Assembly: GCA_964408945.1 (NCBI GenBank)
Contig: CAYPBJ010000001.1
Coordinates: 103,027-167,026 of the forward strand
Direction: 5' to 3'
Source of the DNA: VMCP01 sp964408945
GTDB taxonomy: Bacteria > Bacteroidota > Bacteroidia > NS11-12g > UBA955
DNA length: 64,000 nt
Of the stretch, positions 18,403-25,906 are shown in pieces; within the stretch, counting starts at the first letter, position 1, and each line of letters starts with the position of its first letter. Position numbers and translations under genes: made by a program. The notes beneath the pieces are model-generated. The model searched no databases and was not told the origin of the DNA. It saw only the letters and a list, made by a program, of their open reading frames with translations.

Positions 18403-18998
18403 ATCATTTGCCGGTAATGGAGCATTTTTACACCATACAAGGTGAAGGTGCTTACACGGGGTTTGCTGCATATTTTGTGCGTTTGGGTGGATGTGATGTG
18501 GGTTGCACATGGTGTGACGTAAAAGACAGTTGGGATGCTTCTAAGCACCCAGTTTATTCTGTAGATGAAATATTGGAATGGGTATTAAATGCCCGGGCAA
18601 ATCGAGTAGTGATTACCGGGGGAGAGCCCGCAATGTATGACTTAACAGAGTTGGTTGAGGCATTGAAACGGCATCAAGTTTTTGTGCACATTGAAACATC
18701 GGCAGCACATGAAATTAAAGGAGCGTTTGATTGGGTGACTATTTCCCCCAAAAAATTCAAATTCCCGTTAGACAGTCAGATGTCAAGAGCACATGAATTG
18801 AAGATCATAGTTTATAACAAGTCGGATTTTGAATGGGCGGAAAAGTGGGCACAATGTTGTCTTCCTCAATGTAAATTGTATCTTCAGCCGGAATGGGATA
18901 GAAGAGATGTTATGATGAATCAAATAATTGATTACGTGAAGATTAATCCGCACTGGCAAATTTCACAACAAACTCATAAATATCTAGGAATTCCATAA
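18399..18998 (+). CDS. queE: 7-carboxy-7-deazaguanine synthase, radical SAM
   Basis: 199 aa; ATGA overlap with folD. The radical-SAM cysteines are C32, C36 and C39 (GCDVGCTWCD, a CxxxCxxC cluster). FYTIQGEGAYTG and VVITGGEPAMYDL are QueE signature blocks, and ISPKKFKFP near 125 corresponds to the substrate/Mg region. The enzyme makes CDG from CPH4 in queuosine precursor (preQ0) synthesis. Other queuosine genes are not in this window, so the folD-queE pairing is an operon accident or a shared pterin theme. Confidence 0.93.
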   Translation: MNHLPVMEHFYTIQGEGAYTGFAAYFVRLGGCDVGCTWCDVKDSWDASKHPVYSVDEILEWVLNARANRVVITGGEPAMYDLTELVEALKRHQVFVHIETSAAHEIKGAFDWVTISPKKFKFPLDSQMSRAHELKIIVYNKSDFEWAEKWAQCCLPQCKLYLQPEWDRRDVMMNQIIDYVKINPHWQISQQTHKYLGIP

Positions 18999-19031
18999 TT
19001 TCAAACGCTGTAAACCCTGTGAGTAAGTAGG

Positions 19032-19063
19032 TTGTCAATAGACAATCGGTTCAATTATTTTTG
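19032..19063 (+). promoter_or_regulatory. Promoter for the serine hydrolase with an inverted repeat on the -33 box
   Basis: TTG at 19032-19034 and TATTTTTG at 19056-19063 are 21 nt apart; the -7 box ends 5 nt before ATG at 19069. The -33 box is the left arm of the perfect inverted repeat TTGTC-AATA-GACAA (19032-19045), a possible repressor site. Confidence 0.5.
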
Positions 19064-19068
19064 AATTT

Positions 19069-20184
19069 ATGATGAAGAAAGGGCTTCTTGCTGTTGTTTT
19101 AATCTTAGGATTGGGCTGTGAGCTCAATTTAAAGGCACAGCAAAATAAGGGTCTTTCCACTGAACAGATTATTCAATCTAGGTATCATTCTTTTTCAGAT
19201 TCTACCCGAAGTAAAATCGATAATTTCTTCAATTACCACCAACAAATCGGAAATTTCAACGGTACGTATTTGATGTTTTCGAATGACAGCATCATTTATG
19301 GTTCAAGAGGCTATGCCATTTACAGTAATTTAGATTCTGTAGAGCCTGGTGATTTATTTCAATTGGCATCGGTTTCCAAAATATTTACGGCCATGAGCGT
19401 CATGATGCTAAATCAAGACGGTTATCTGAATATTGACGATTCGGTGCATTGGTACATTCCTGAACTAGAAAATAAAGGGGTTACCATTCGCCAATTGTTG
19501 AGTCATACCAGTGGGTTGCCTGACTATTTTTATGCAGATTACCCTAAGGGGTTTTTTCCTGAGGGACAAACACACATGACCAATGAGCAAGTAGTGGAAG
19601 TCATCAATTTGCAGGGTAAACGCAAATATACCAAGCAGGGCTTTTATCATTACTGCAATACCAATTATGCTTTTTTGAGTCTCATTGTTGAGCGACTTTC
19701 GCATAAAGATTTTCGCACGTTTGTAAGGGATCATATCTGTAAAAGTGCGGAAATGAAATATTCGCATATTGCCAATTTTGATTCATTGCCACTAGTGAAT
19801 TATCCCGTTCAAGGATATAATAAGTGGAGCGTATTTGATGACAATATTTTCAACGGTACCACTGGCGATAAGGGCGTTTATTCAAACGTTTTCGAAATGT
19901 TCATGCTTGATAGAGCGTTGAAAGGCTCTTATATCCTTCATGAAGCCACCAAACAAGAAATGTGGACTCCCCAAACGGTTACAAGTTCGGATGGATACTA
20001 TTCTTTAGGTTGGAGAATTAAATACATTGATGGCAAAAAATGGGTCTTCCACAACGGCTGGTGGAAAGGTTTTCGTACCTATTTCTGGCGTTGTTTGGAT
20101 GACGATAAAAGCTTTGTAGTTTTAACCAATAATGTCGACGGAAGATTTCTCAGCACCCTTCAAATGGTACATTTACTCGATTGA
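19069..20184 (+). CDS. Secreted serine hydrolase, class C beta-lactamase/DD-peptidase fold
   Basis: 371 aa. N-terminal signal with a possible lipobox LGLGC (Cys17). Active-site motifs of the family are present: SVSK (Ser101/Lys104), YCN (Tyr195-Asn197) and HNG near 334 in place of the KTG triad. The block VTIRQLLSHTSGLPDY is diagnostic of the AmpC-like/esterase-EstB group. Likely acts in the periplasm or on the surface on a peptide, ester or amide; a true beta-lactamase role is not supported. The 3' end overlaps the convergent T9SS gene by 12 bp. Confidence 0.87.
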   Translation: MMKKGLLAVVLILGLGCELNLKAQQNKGLSTEQIIQSRYHSFSDSTRSKIDNFFNYHQQIGNFNGTYLMFSNDSIIYGSRGYAIYSNLDSVEPGDLFQLASVSKIFTAMSVMMLNQDGYLNIDDSVHWYIPELENKGVTIRQLLSHTSGLPDYFYADYPKGFFPEGQTHMTNEQVVEVINLQGKRKYTKQGFYHYCNTNYAFLSLIVERLSHKDFRTFVRDHICKSAEMKYSHIANFDSLPLVNYPVQGYNKWSVFDDNIFNGTTGDKGVYSNVFEMFMLDRALKGSYILHEATKQEMWTPQTVTSSDGYYSLGWRIKYIDGKKWVFHNGWWKGFRTYFWRCLDDDKSFVVLTNNVDGRFLSTLQMVHLLD

Positions 20185-21126
20185 GATTCGTTGAAAAGTG
20201 CCCTGGAATTTAATAATGTAAATCCCTTCAGGTAAATGGCTTAAGTCTAATGTTTGGCCTTGATCTATTTTGATTATTTCCTCAACAACGGTTCCATGGG
20301 AAGCAATAATTTGAAAATTTCCAAGATTTCGAAGGGCGGTGAGTTTCTTATTTTGCGAATTGTAGATGACCAATTTTTCTTTTTCGGGGGATGTTAACCC
20401 GTTGAAGCTTCCCTGATTGATTACTCCTACAGCATCGAGATCAAAACCTGAGCTCGCAAAATTCGTTGGCCATGGATCATTGATGATATTTCCTTTGGAA
20501 TCTTTGCTGCCTAAAACTGGGTTTATTGATCCAACGACGTCAATGATTCTTAGGAAGTAAAATTGATTTGGTAAGTTAGAGGCGGTAATTTCATCAATAT
20601 CAAACGGCGTTCCATAGGGCATTCTGTATTTACCCGCTAAATTGTGAATTTGCTCGGGAAAGGTGGGGCCAAAAGGGGCAGTTTGACTGTCGGTTTGAGT
20701 TTGGCTTTCAGACGGAAACCTATAAAAATCAATGCCATTTTCGCTGATTTCGACATGGGCTAATTCCAGAAAGGAATCGTTAAACGCATTTTCAAAAACA
20801 GCAAAATCAAATCCTGGACCGTTTATAATGGGGGGATTGAAATACAGGGTTATTGACCCACCATCTCCTAGGCTAATAACCCCGTTCTTTCTAAATTTTC
20901 CTGTGGCCGAATTTTCATTTCCTATGGTTGTCTTTCCAGAATCTGGCACGTTAATTTGCCTTAATGCAACATTTGTTTGAGAAGAAATTGCCCAACTATT
21001 AAAGCAAGAACTATCACCGTGAATGGCGGTGCTCCCGGGTTGCCCTGCCGCAGGTGGGAAATTGCCTTGTGACCACAAACTCCGGCTAGTGAGAAGCAAC
21101 AACAATATGAATATTTTATGGTACAT
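20173..21126 (-). CDS. Secreted cell-surface protein with T9SS type A sorting domain
   Basis: 317 aa. Signal peptide (FILLLLLTSRSLWSQ), then a beta-sandwich-like domain with ISLGDGGSITLYF, GPGFDFAVFENAF and ELAHVEISENGIDFYRF. This arrangement recurs in Bacteroidota 'cell surface proteins' that are often near vitamin or metal uptake loci, but no such genes flank it here. The last ~65 residues look like a T9SS sorting domain (IYNSQNKKLTAL ... LSHLPEGIYIIKFQG). Only heptamer array 2 lies upstream, so its promoter must be in the array or it is read through from the formiminotransferase gene. Confidence 0.65.
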   Translation of the reverse strand: MYHKIFILLLLLTSRSLWSQGNFPPAAGQPGSTAIHGDSSCFNSWAISSQTNVALRQINVPDSGKTTIGNENSATGKFRKNGVISLGDGGSITLYFNPPIINGPGFDFAVFENAFNDSFLELAHVEISENGIDFYRFPSESQTQTDSQTAPFGPTFPEQIHNLAGKYRMPYGTPFDIDEITASNLPNQFYFLRIIDVVGSINPVLGSKDSKGNIINDPWPTNFASSGFDLDAVGVINQGSFNGLTSPEKEKLVIYNSQNKKLTALRNLGNFQIIASHGTVVEEIIKIDQGQTLDLSHLPEGIYIIKFQGTFQRISIE

Positions 21127-21140
21127 ATTAGTCTTTGTTC

Positions 21141-21267
21141 GGGTTTTGGGTTTCGGGTTTCGGGTAGCGGGTAGTTGGTAGTTGGTAGTTGGTAGTTGGT
21201 AGTTGGTAGCGGGTTTCAGTGGTCAATGGTGCTTGGTACTTGGCGGTCAGCCGACCCCCGCCCCCCG
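21141..21267. repeat. Heptamer array 2, left arm
   Basis: Eleven in-register units from 21141 to 21217 (GGGTTTT, GGGTTTC, GGGTAGC, GGGTAGT, TGGTAGT five times or near, TGGTAGC, GGGTTTC), then degenerate GGT-containing units and a C-rich tract (CGACCCCCGCCCCCCG) reaching the assembly gap. Polarity is GGT on the plus strand. Together with the gap and right arm it makes up the whole 407-bp space 21127-21533; no gene is visible there. Confidence 0.85.
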
Positions 21268-21367
21268 NNNNNNNNNNNNNNNNNNNNNNNNNNNNNNNNN
21301 NNNNNNNNNNNNNNNNNNNNNNNNNNNNNNNNNNNNNNNNNNNNNNNNNNNNNNNNNNNNNNNNNNN
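21268..21367. other. Assembly gap of exactly 100 N
   Basis: 100 consecutive N. The 55 nt before it (21213-21267) and the 55 nt after it (21368-21422) are identical, which indicates two contigs ending on the same repeat k-mer and a placeholder gap length, not measured sequence. Confidence 0.98.
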
Positions 21368-21533
21368 GTTTCAGTGGTCAATGGTGCTTGGTACTTGGCG
21401 GTCAGCCGACCCCCGCCCCCCGCCCCCCGGTACCAGGTACCAGGTACCCGGTACCAGGTAACAGGTAACAGGTAACAGGTACCCGGTACCCGGTACCCGG
21501 TACCCGCTACCCGGTACCCGGTACCCAGTACCA
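21368..21533. repeat. Heptamer array 2, right arm (GGTACCM units)
   Basis: After the repeated 55-nt flank and C-rich tract, fifteen in-register units run from 21429 to 21533: GGTACCA, GGTACCC, GGTAACA (three), GGTACCC (many), one GCTACCC, ending AGTACCA at the stop codon of the formiminotransferase gene. Each GGTACCC unit reads GGGTACC on the minus strand, so the G-rich strand is opposite to that of the left arm. Confidence 0.9.
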
Positions 21534-23219
21534 TTATCTAAGCTCTGCTTCAATTTTATTGGCAATTTCATCACATTCACGGTGATTTTTTGCAAGTAAA
21601 TCTTCAGCTTGTTTTACAATGTTATCAGCAAATGTGCGATCAGATAGACCTTTTGCGTTGGTCAATACATTGAAGAAAGCACCTCTTACAGCGGTTTTGA
21701 TGCAAATGACACCAACTGCAACATCGCTCATGCTGTTTGGATTGCCGATTTCAGACATTTCTTTGAGTAACGGCAGACAGTTATAGGCGGCTTCCATGGT
21801 TCTAAATGGAATCATGGTGGCATATTGACTGGCTTTTTCTACGGCCTCTTTGCGCGCTATTTTTTGTTCATCTGTATCTTTTGGTAATTGAAATGCGGCC
21901 ATGATTCCGTCAAATGCACGAGTATCTTCATCAACAAGATGAAGCAATTGATCTTTGAGTTTTTGTCCTTTTTCTGCCCAGGGCGAGAAATCATTAACGC
22001 GATCTTCCCAACCTCTTTTGATGGCGCTTCCGTTGGCTACCATGGTTCCTAGTGCGGCACCTAGTGCACCAGAAAGGGCTGCTATACTTCCTCCACCGGG
22101 GGCAACTGAATCGCTGGCTGTTTCATTGGTGAAGGCCTTAACGCTCATGGAAACAAGACGTTCTTGGGCTGCATCTTTCAAGAGATATTCTATGATTCTG
22201 GTTTTGGGGTCAAAATGACTCAATTCATTTAATCCCATACTTTTGATGGCCATGTCTACCAGAGTTTGCTCGTCAACACCACTGCTCATGCCTTGTTTTT
22301 CTAGGAAATATTTGCCAGCATCAAGCATAGGTTGCAAGGGTACAAGTCCAACCAATTCGCTGCCGGTAACTCTTACACCGCGTTCGTCAGCTGATTTGCA
22401 TGTTTCTTCAAAAACAACGTGAAGTGGAGTTTCTCGGAAGTTGGTTAGATTGATGCTGATTTGAGCAATTCCGTACTCTTCAATATACCAGCCTATGGCT
22501 TTCACGTGTTTTAGTTTTCCGGGGATGCGGACATCTTCGCCGTTTTGGTCTTTGACGATTTTACCAACGAAGGGATTTCCTTCTCGGAGGACTCTTCCCG
22601 CTTCACGGATATCAAAGGCTATACGGTTAGCTATGCGAGTGCTTTTGCTGTTGAGGTTAACGTTATATGCAATTAAAAAGTCTCGCGCACCTATAACAGT
22701 TGCACCTGCTTTGACATTCATTCTTGATGGACCAAAATCAGGTTTCCATTGGGGTTCTTGAATTTTATCGAAAAATCCTTCGTATTCACCTGATCGAATC
22801 ACACTAAGGTTAGAACGTGTTTTATTGGTTTGAGACTCTTCATATAAATATACCGGAATTTGAAGATTATTACCGACTCTTTCAGCGAGTTTTTTGGCGT
22901 ATTCAGCGGTTTCTTCCATGCTGATGCCGGAAATAGGAATTAAGGGACAAACATCAGTAGCTCCCATTCTAGGATGTTCTCCGCTGTGTTGCGACATATC
23001 AATGACTTGGGATGCGCATTCAATTCCACGGTAAGCGGCCTCAATAACAGCATCGGGCTCACCAACGAAGGTAACTACCGTTCGGTTGGTGGCTTTTCCT
23101 GGATCTACGTTTAATAATTTTATCCCTTCAACTGACTCAATGGCATCAGTAATTTGCTTGATAATCTGAGGGTTTCTGCCTTCACTAAAATTAGGAACGC
23201 ACTCAACAATTTTTTGCAT
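21534..23219 (-). CDS. Glutamate formiminotransferase / formimidoyltetrahydrofolate cyclodeaminase fusion
   Basis: 561 aa from ATG at 23219 (MQKIVECVPNFSEGRNP); the longer frame crosses the divergent mutase start. Residues 1-~300 are the formiminotransferase (VPNFSEGR, SQHSGEHPRMGATDVCPLIPI with the catalytic His, NVNLNSKSTRIANRIAF). Residues ~350-561 are the cyclodeaminase (SDSVAPGGGSIAALSGALGAAL). Together they move the formimino group from formiminoglutamate (histidine breakdown) to tetrahydrofolate and convert it to methenyl-THF, which FolD can use. Domain order and fusion match the animal-type FTCD. Hut genes are not present here. Confidence 0.93.
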   Translation of the reverse strand: MQKIVECVPNFSEGRNPQIIKQITDAIESVEGIKLLNVDPGKATNRTVVTFVGEPDAVIEAAYRGIECASQVIDMSQHSGEHPRMGATDVCPLIPISGISMEETAEYAKKLAERVGNNLQIPVYLYEESQTNKTRSNLSVIRSGEYEGFFDKIQEPQWKPDFGPSRMNVKAGATVIGARDFLIAYNVNLNSKSTRIANRIAFDIREAGRVLREGNPFVGKIVKDQNGEDVRIPGKLKHVKAIGWYIEEYGIAQISINLTNFRETPLHVVFEETCKSADERGVRVTGSELVGLVPLQPMLDAGKYFLEKQGMSSGVDEQTLVDMAIKSMGLNELSHFDPKTRIIEYLLKDAAQERLVSMSVKAFTNETASDSVAPGGGSIAALSGALGAALGTMVANGSAIKRGWEDRVNDFSPWAEKGQKLKDQLLHLVDEDTRAFDGIMAAFQLPKDTDEQKIARKEAVEKASQYATMIPFRTMEAAYNCLPLLKEMSEIGNPNSMSDVAVGVICIKTAVRGAFFNVLTNAKGLSDRTFADNIVKQAEDLLAKNHRECDEIANKIEAELR

Positions 23220-23223
23220 AGCA

Positions 23224-23231
23224 CAAAGGTA
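23224..23231 (-). promoter_or_regulatory. -7 element (TACCTTTG) for the formiminotransferase gene
   Basis: TACCTTTG on the minus strand ends 4 nt before ATG at 23219, suggesting a leaderless mRNA. It sits 20 bp from the opposing -7 element of the mutase gene. Confidence 0.55.
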
Positions 23232-23251
23232 AATAATTCGTTTCAAATGGG

Positions 23252-23259
23252 TATCTTTG
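23252..23259 (+). promoter_or_regulatory. -7 element (TATCTTTG) for the GlmM-like gene
   Basis: TATCTTTG ends 12 nt before ATG at 23272 and covers the TTG at 23257, which argues against that TTG as the start. Divergent from the element at 23224-23231. Confidence 0.55.
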
Positions 23260-23271
23260 CGCCCCGTTTTT

Positions 23272-24651
23272 ATGACGTTAATTAAATCCATTTCAGGCAT
23301 TCGCGGCACCATAGGTGGTGCACCTACAGACAACCTTACTCCTGTTGATATTGTGAAGTTTGCTTCGGCATACGGCACGTGGATATTGAGCAAGGGCGGT
23401 AACAAAACAATTGTTATTGGTAGAGATGCTCGAATCAGTGGTTCTATGGTTTCTGAGTTGATTATTCAAACACTCATTGGCTTGGGACTTGATGTTGTTG
23501 ATTTGGGACTTTCTACTACACCAACAGTTGAAATGGCCGTTCCAGCGGAGACCGCCGCTGGAGGAATTATTGTCACTGCATCTCATAATCCTAAGCAATG
23601 GAACGCATTGAAATTGTTGAATGAAATAGGTGAGTTTATAAGTGCAGAAGAAGGGCAAAAGATTTTAGAAATTGCTGAAGCGGGTGAATTTCAATACGCT
23701 ACCGTTGATCAATTAGGAAAAAGAAGCAGCAAAGATTATTTAGATTATCATATTGAGCAGATTCTAGCATTAGATTTGGTTAAACCAGAGTTAATTAAGA
23801 AAGCCAATTATAAAATTGCAGTTGACCCTGTAAATAGCGTTGGTGGTATTGCCGTGCCTCGTTTATTGAACGCATTAGGCGTTGATGATGTGGTAATAAT
23901 CAATGGTGAACCTACAGGTGTTTTTGCGCATAACCCAGAGCCTTTGGCTGAACATTTAGGTGAAATTTCCTCTACTGTTAAAAGCGAGAAATGCCATCTT
24001 GGCATTGTTGTAGATCCAGATGTTGATCGATTAGCTTTTGTTTGCGACGACGGGGAAATGTTTGGCGAAGAATACACGTTGGTAGCCGTTGCTGATTTTG
24101 TGCTTACTCACAATCCTGGTGCAACCGTAAGCAATCTATCGAGCACACGTGCTCTGAGAGATATTACTGAAAAGGCTGGGCAATCTTATTTTGCCAGTGC
24201 AGTAGGAGAGGTAAATGTGGTAGAGGTAATGAAAGCAAATAATGCGGTGATTGGTGGTGAAGGCAACGGCGGAGTTATTGTACCGGAGTTGCATTATGGA
24301 AGAGACGCTTTAGCTGGTATTGCCTTATTTTTGACGCACCTCGCTGAGAAGGGGGTAAAAATCAGCAACTTGAGATCTACATATCCAACGTATCAAATGT
24401 CAAAAAACAAAGCAGAGCTAACCGCAGGAACTGACGTTGATATGATTTTGGAGAAAATCTCTGAAAAATATAAAAAACAGCCGCAAAATACCATTGACGG
24501 TGTTAAGATTGAATTTGATGGTGATTGGGTGCATTTGAGAAAAAGCAACACTGAACCCATTATTAGAATCTATGCCGAAAGCGCAAGCATCACCACGGCT
24601 GAAAATTTAACTAAAAAAATCCTCCAAGACATTGGAGAAATAATTGAATAA
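23272..24651 (+). CDS. glmM: Phosphoglucosamine mutase-like phosphohexomutase
   Basis: 459 aa from ATG at 23272 (MTLIKSISGIRGTIGG). The catalytic phosphoserine is Ser104 in VTASHNPKQWN; the metal site is VDPDVDRLAF (~245), the sugar-binding loop is GGEGNGG (~330) and the phosphate-binding loop is RKSNTEPIIRIYAE (~425). The enzyme converts glucosamine-6-P to glucosamine-1-P for cell-wall UDP-GlcNAc. The family also includes phosphomannomutase/phosphoglucomutase; the SGIRGT start and length suit the Bacteroidota GlmM group. It is followed 2 bp later by ychF. Confidence 0.85.
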   Translation: MTLIKSISGIRGTIGGAPTDNLTPVDIVKFASAYGTWILSKGGNKTIVIGRDARISGSMVSELIIQTLIGLGLDVVDLGLSTTPTVEMAVPAETAAGGIIVTASHNPKQWNALKLLNEIGEFISAEEGQKILEIAEAGEFQYATVDQLGKRSSKDYLDYHIEQILALDLVKPELIKKANYKIAVDPVNSVGGIAVPRLLNALGVDDVVIINGEPTGVFAHNPEPLAEHLGEISSTVKSEKCHLGIVVDPDVDRLAFVCDDGEMFGEEYTLVAVADFVLTHNPGATVSNLSSTRALRDITEKAGQSYFASAVGEVNVVEVMKANNAVIGGEGNGGVIVPELHYGRDALAGIALFLTHLAEKGVKISNLRSTYPTYQMSKNKAELTAGTDVDMILEKISEKYKKQPQNTIDGVKIEFDGDWVHLRKSNTEPIIRIYAESASITTAENLTKKILQDIGEIIE

Positions 24652-24653
24652 CT

Positions 24654-25754
24654 ATGTCTTTACAATGCGGAATTGTTGGTTTACCCAACGTAGGGAAATC
24701 TACTCTTTTCAATGCAGTTTCTAGCGCCAAAGCGCAATCTGCAAACTTTCCTTTCTGTACCATCGAACCCAACGTAGGTACCATCACAGTTCCAGATGTC
24801 CGCATCAACATGTTATCATCGTTGGTGAATCCACAAAATATAGTTCCTACAACCATTGAGATTGTGGATATTGCTGGATTAGTAAAAGGTGCATCGAAAG
24901 GCGATGGTTTGGGTAATCAGTTTTTGGGTAATATCAGAAACACGCATGCCATTCTGCATGTACTTCGTTGTTTTGACGATGATAACATCATTCACGTAGA
25001 CGGAAGTGTAGACCCCATTAGAGATAAAGAGATCATCGATACGGAATTGCAGTTGAAAGATTTAGAAACTCTAGAAAATAGAATTTCAAAAATTGCCAAG
25101 CAAGCCAGAACCGGTGGCGATAAAGATGCAGCACGCTTATTGGAAGTTTGCGAAGCTTTTCGCGACCATCTTTTAAAAGGACAAAACGCTCGAACCCTAG
25201 AGATGGATGCCGAGAAACGTGTCGCAATAAAAGAACTAAATTTATTGACTGACAAGCCAGTGATGTACGTTTGTAACGTAGATCCTAGCAGTGCAAAGTC
25301 AGGAAATGCATACGTTGAAAGAGTACGCGAATCGGTAAAGAATGAACAGGCCGAAATCTTGGTGATTTCTGCTGCCATTGAGGCTGAAATTGCAGAACTT
25401 GAGAGTTTTGATGACCGACAAATGTTCCTGCAAGAATTGGGCTTAGACCGCAGTGGGGTTGAAAACCTAATTCACGGAGCTTACAAATTATTGAATTACA
25501 TTACCTATTTTACTGTAGGTGTTAAAGAGGTTAGGGCTTGGACCATCACTAAAGGAATGAAAGCCCCTCAAGCTGCTGGTGTTATCCATACGGACTTTGA
25601 AAAAGGTTTCATCAGAGCCGAAGTAATTGCCTACGACGATTATATTCATTACAAAACAGAATCAGCTGCTCGTGACTCAGGAAAACTCCGTGTAGAAGGA
25701 AAAGAATACGTAGTCAACGACGGCGACTGCATGCATTTTAGGTTTAATGTTTAG
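24654..25754 (+). CDS. ychF: Ribosome-binding ATPase YchF
   Basis: 366 aa. Obg-family P-loop GLPNVGKSTLFNAV at residues 8-21, switch II DIAGLVKGASKGDGLGNQFL, a coiled coil around 130-200, NVDPSS in the altered G4 region (ATP rather than GTP preference), and a C-terminal TGS domain (TYFTVGVKEVRAWTI ... VVNDGDCMHFRFNV). It associates with ribosomes and oxidative-stress control. Its stop is 5 nt before heptamer array 3. Confidence 0.96.
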   Translation: MSLQCGIVGLPNVGKSTLFNAVSSAKAQSANFPFCTIEPNVGTITVPDVRINMLSSLVNPQNIVPTTIEIVDIAGLVKGASKGDGLGNQFLGNIRNTHAILHVLRCFDDDNIIHVDGSVDPIRDKEIIDTELQLKDLETLENRISKIAKQARTGGDKDAARLLEVCEAFRDHLLKGQNARTLEMDAEKRVAIKELNLLTDKPVMYVCNVDPSSAKSGNAYVERVRESVKNEQAEILVISAAIEAEIAELESFDDRQMFLQELGLDRSGVENLIHGAYKLLNYITYFTVGVKEVRAWTITKGMKAPQAAGVIHTDFEKGFIRAEVIAYDDYIHYKTESAARDSGKLRVEGKEYVVNDGDCMHFRFNV

Positions 25755-25759
25755 TACCT

Positions 25760-25906
25760 GGTACCAGGTACCAGGTACCAGGTGCCGGGTGCCGGGTGCC
25801 GTGTTTCGGGTGGCCACAGACCATGGACTACGGACTATCGACCATGGACCACAGACCATGGACCACGGACTATCGACCACTGACCACGGACTAAAGACCA
25901 CAGCCT
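25760..25906. repeat. Heptamer array 3: 21 seven-bp units with strand switch
   Basis: One unbroken 7-bp register from 25760 to 25906. Left units GGTACCA (three), GGTGCCG (three), TGTTTCG; hinge GGTGGCC at 25809-25815 (it contains the palindrome TGGCCA with the next base). Right units end in ACC or ACT: ACAGACC, ATGGACT, ACGGACT, ATCGACC, ATGGACC and so on. The array starts 5 nt after the ychF stop and its last unit reaches 2 nt into the stop codon of the convergent E1 gene. Confidence 0.92.

Noticed and set aside
19069..20184. Serine hydrolase as a beta-lactamase resistance gene
   Set aside because: It has the class C fold motifs, but HNG replaces KTG and the family is dominated by esterases and peptidases; no resistance context.
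21213..21422. 55-nt direct repeat as transposon target duplication
   Set aside because: The copies abut a 100-N gap exactly; overlapping contig ends explain them without any mobile element.
21196..21595. Several ORFs of 74-95 codons across array 2 and the N gap (both strands)
   Set aside because: They are open only because the 7-bp repeat has no stop in some frames and N codons are read through; products are GTGYRVP-like repeats with no gene signals.
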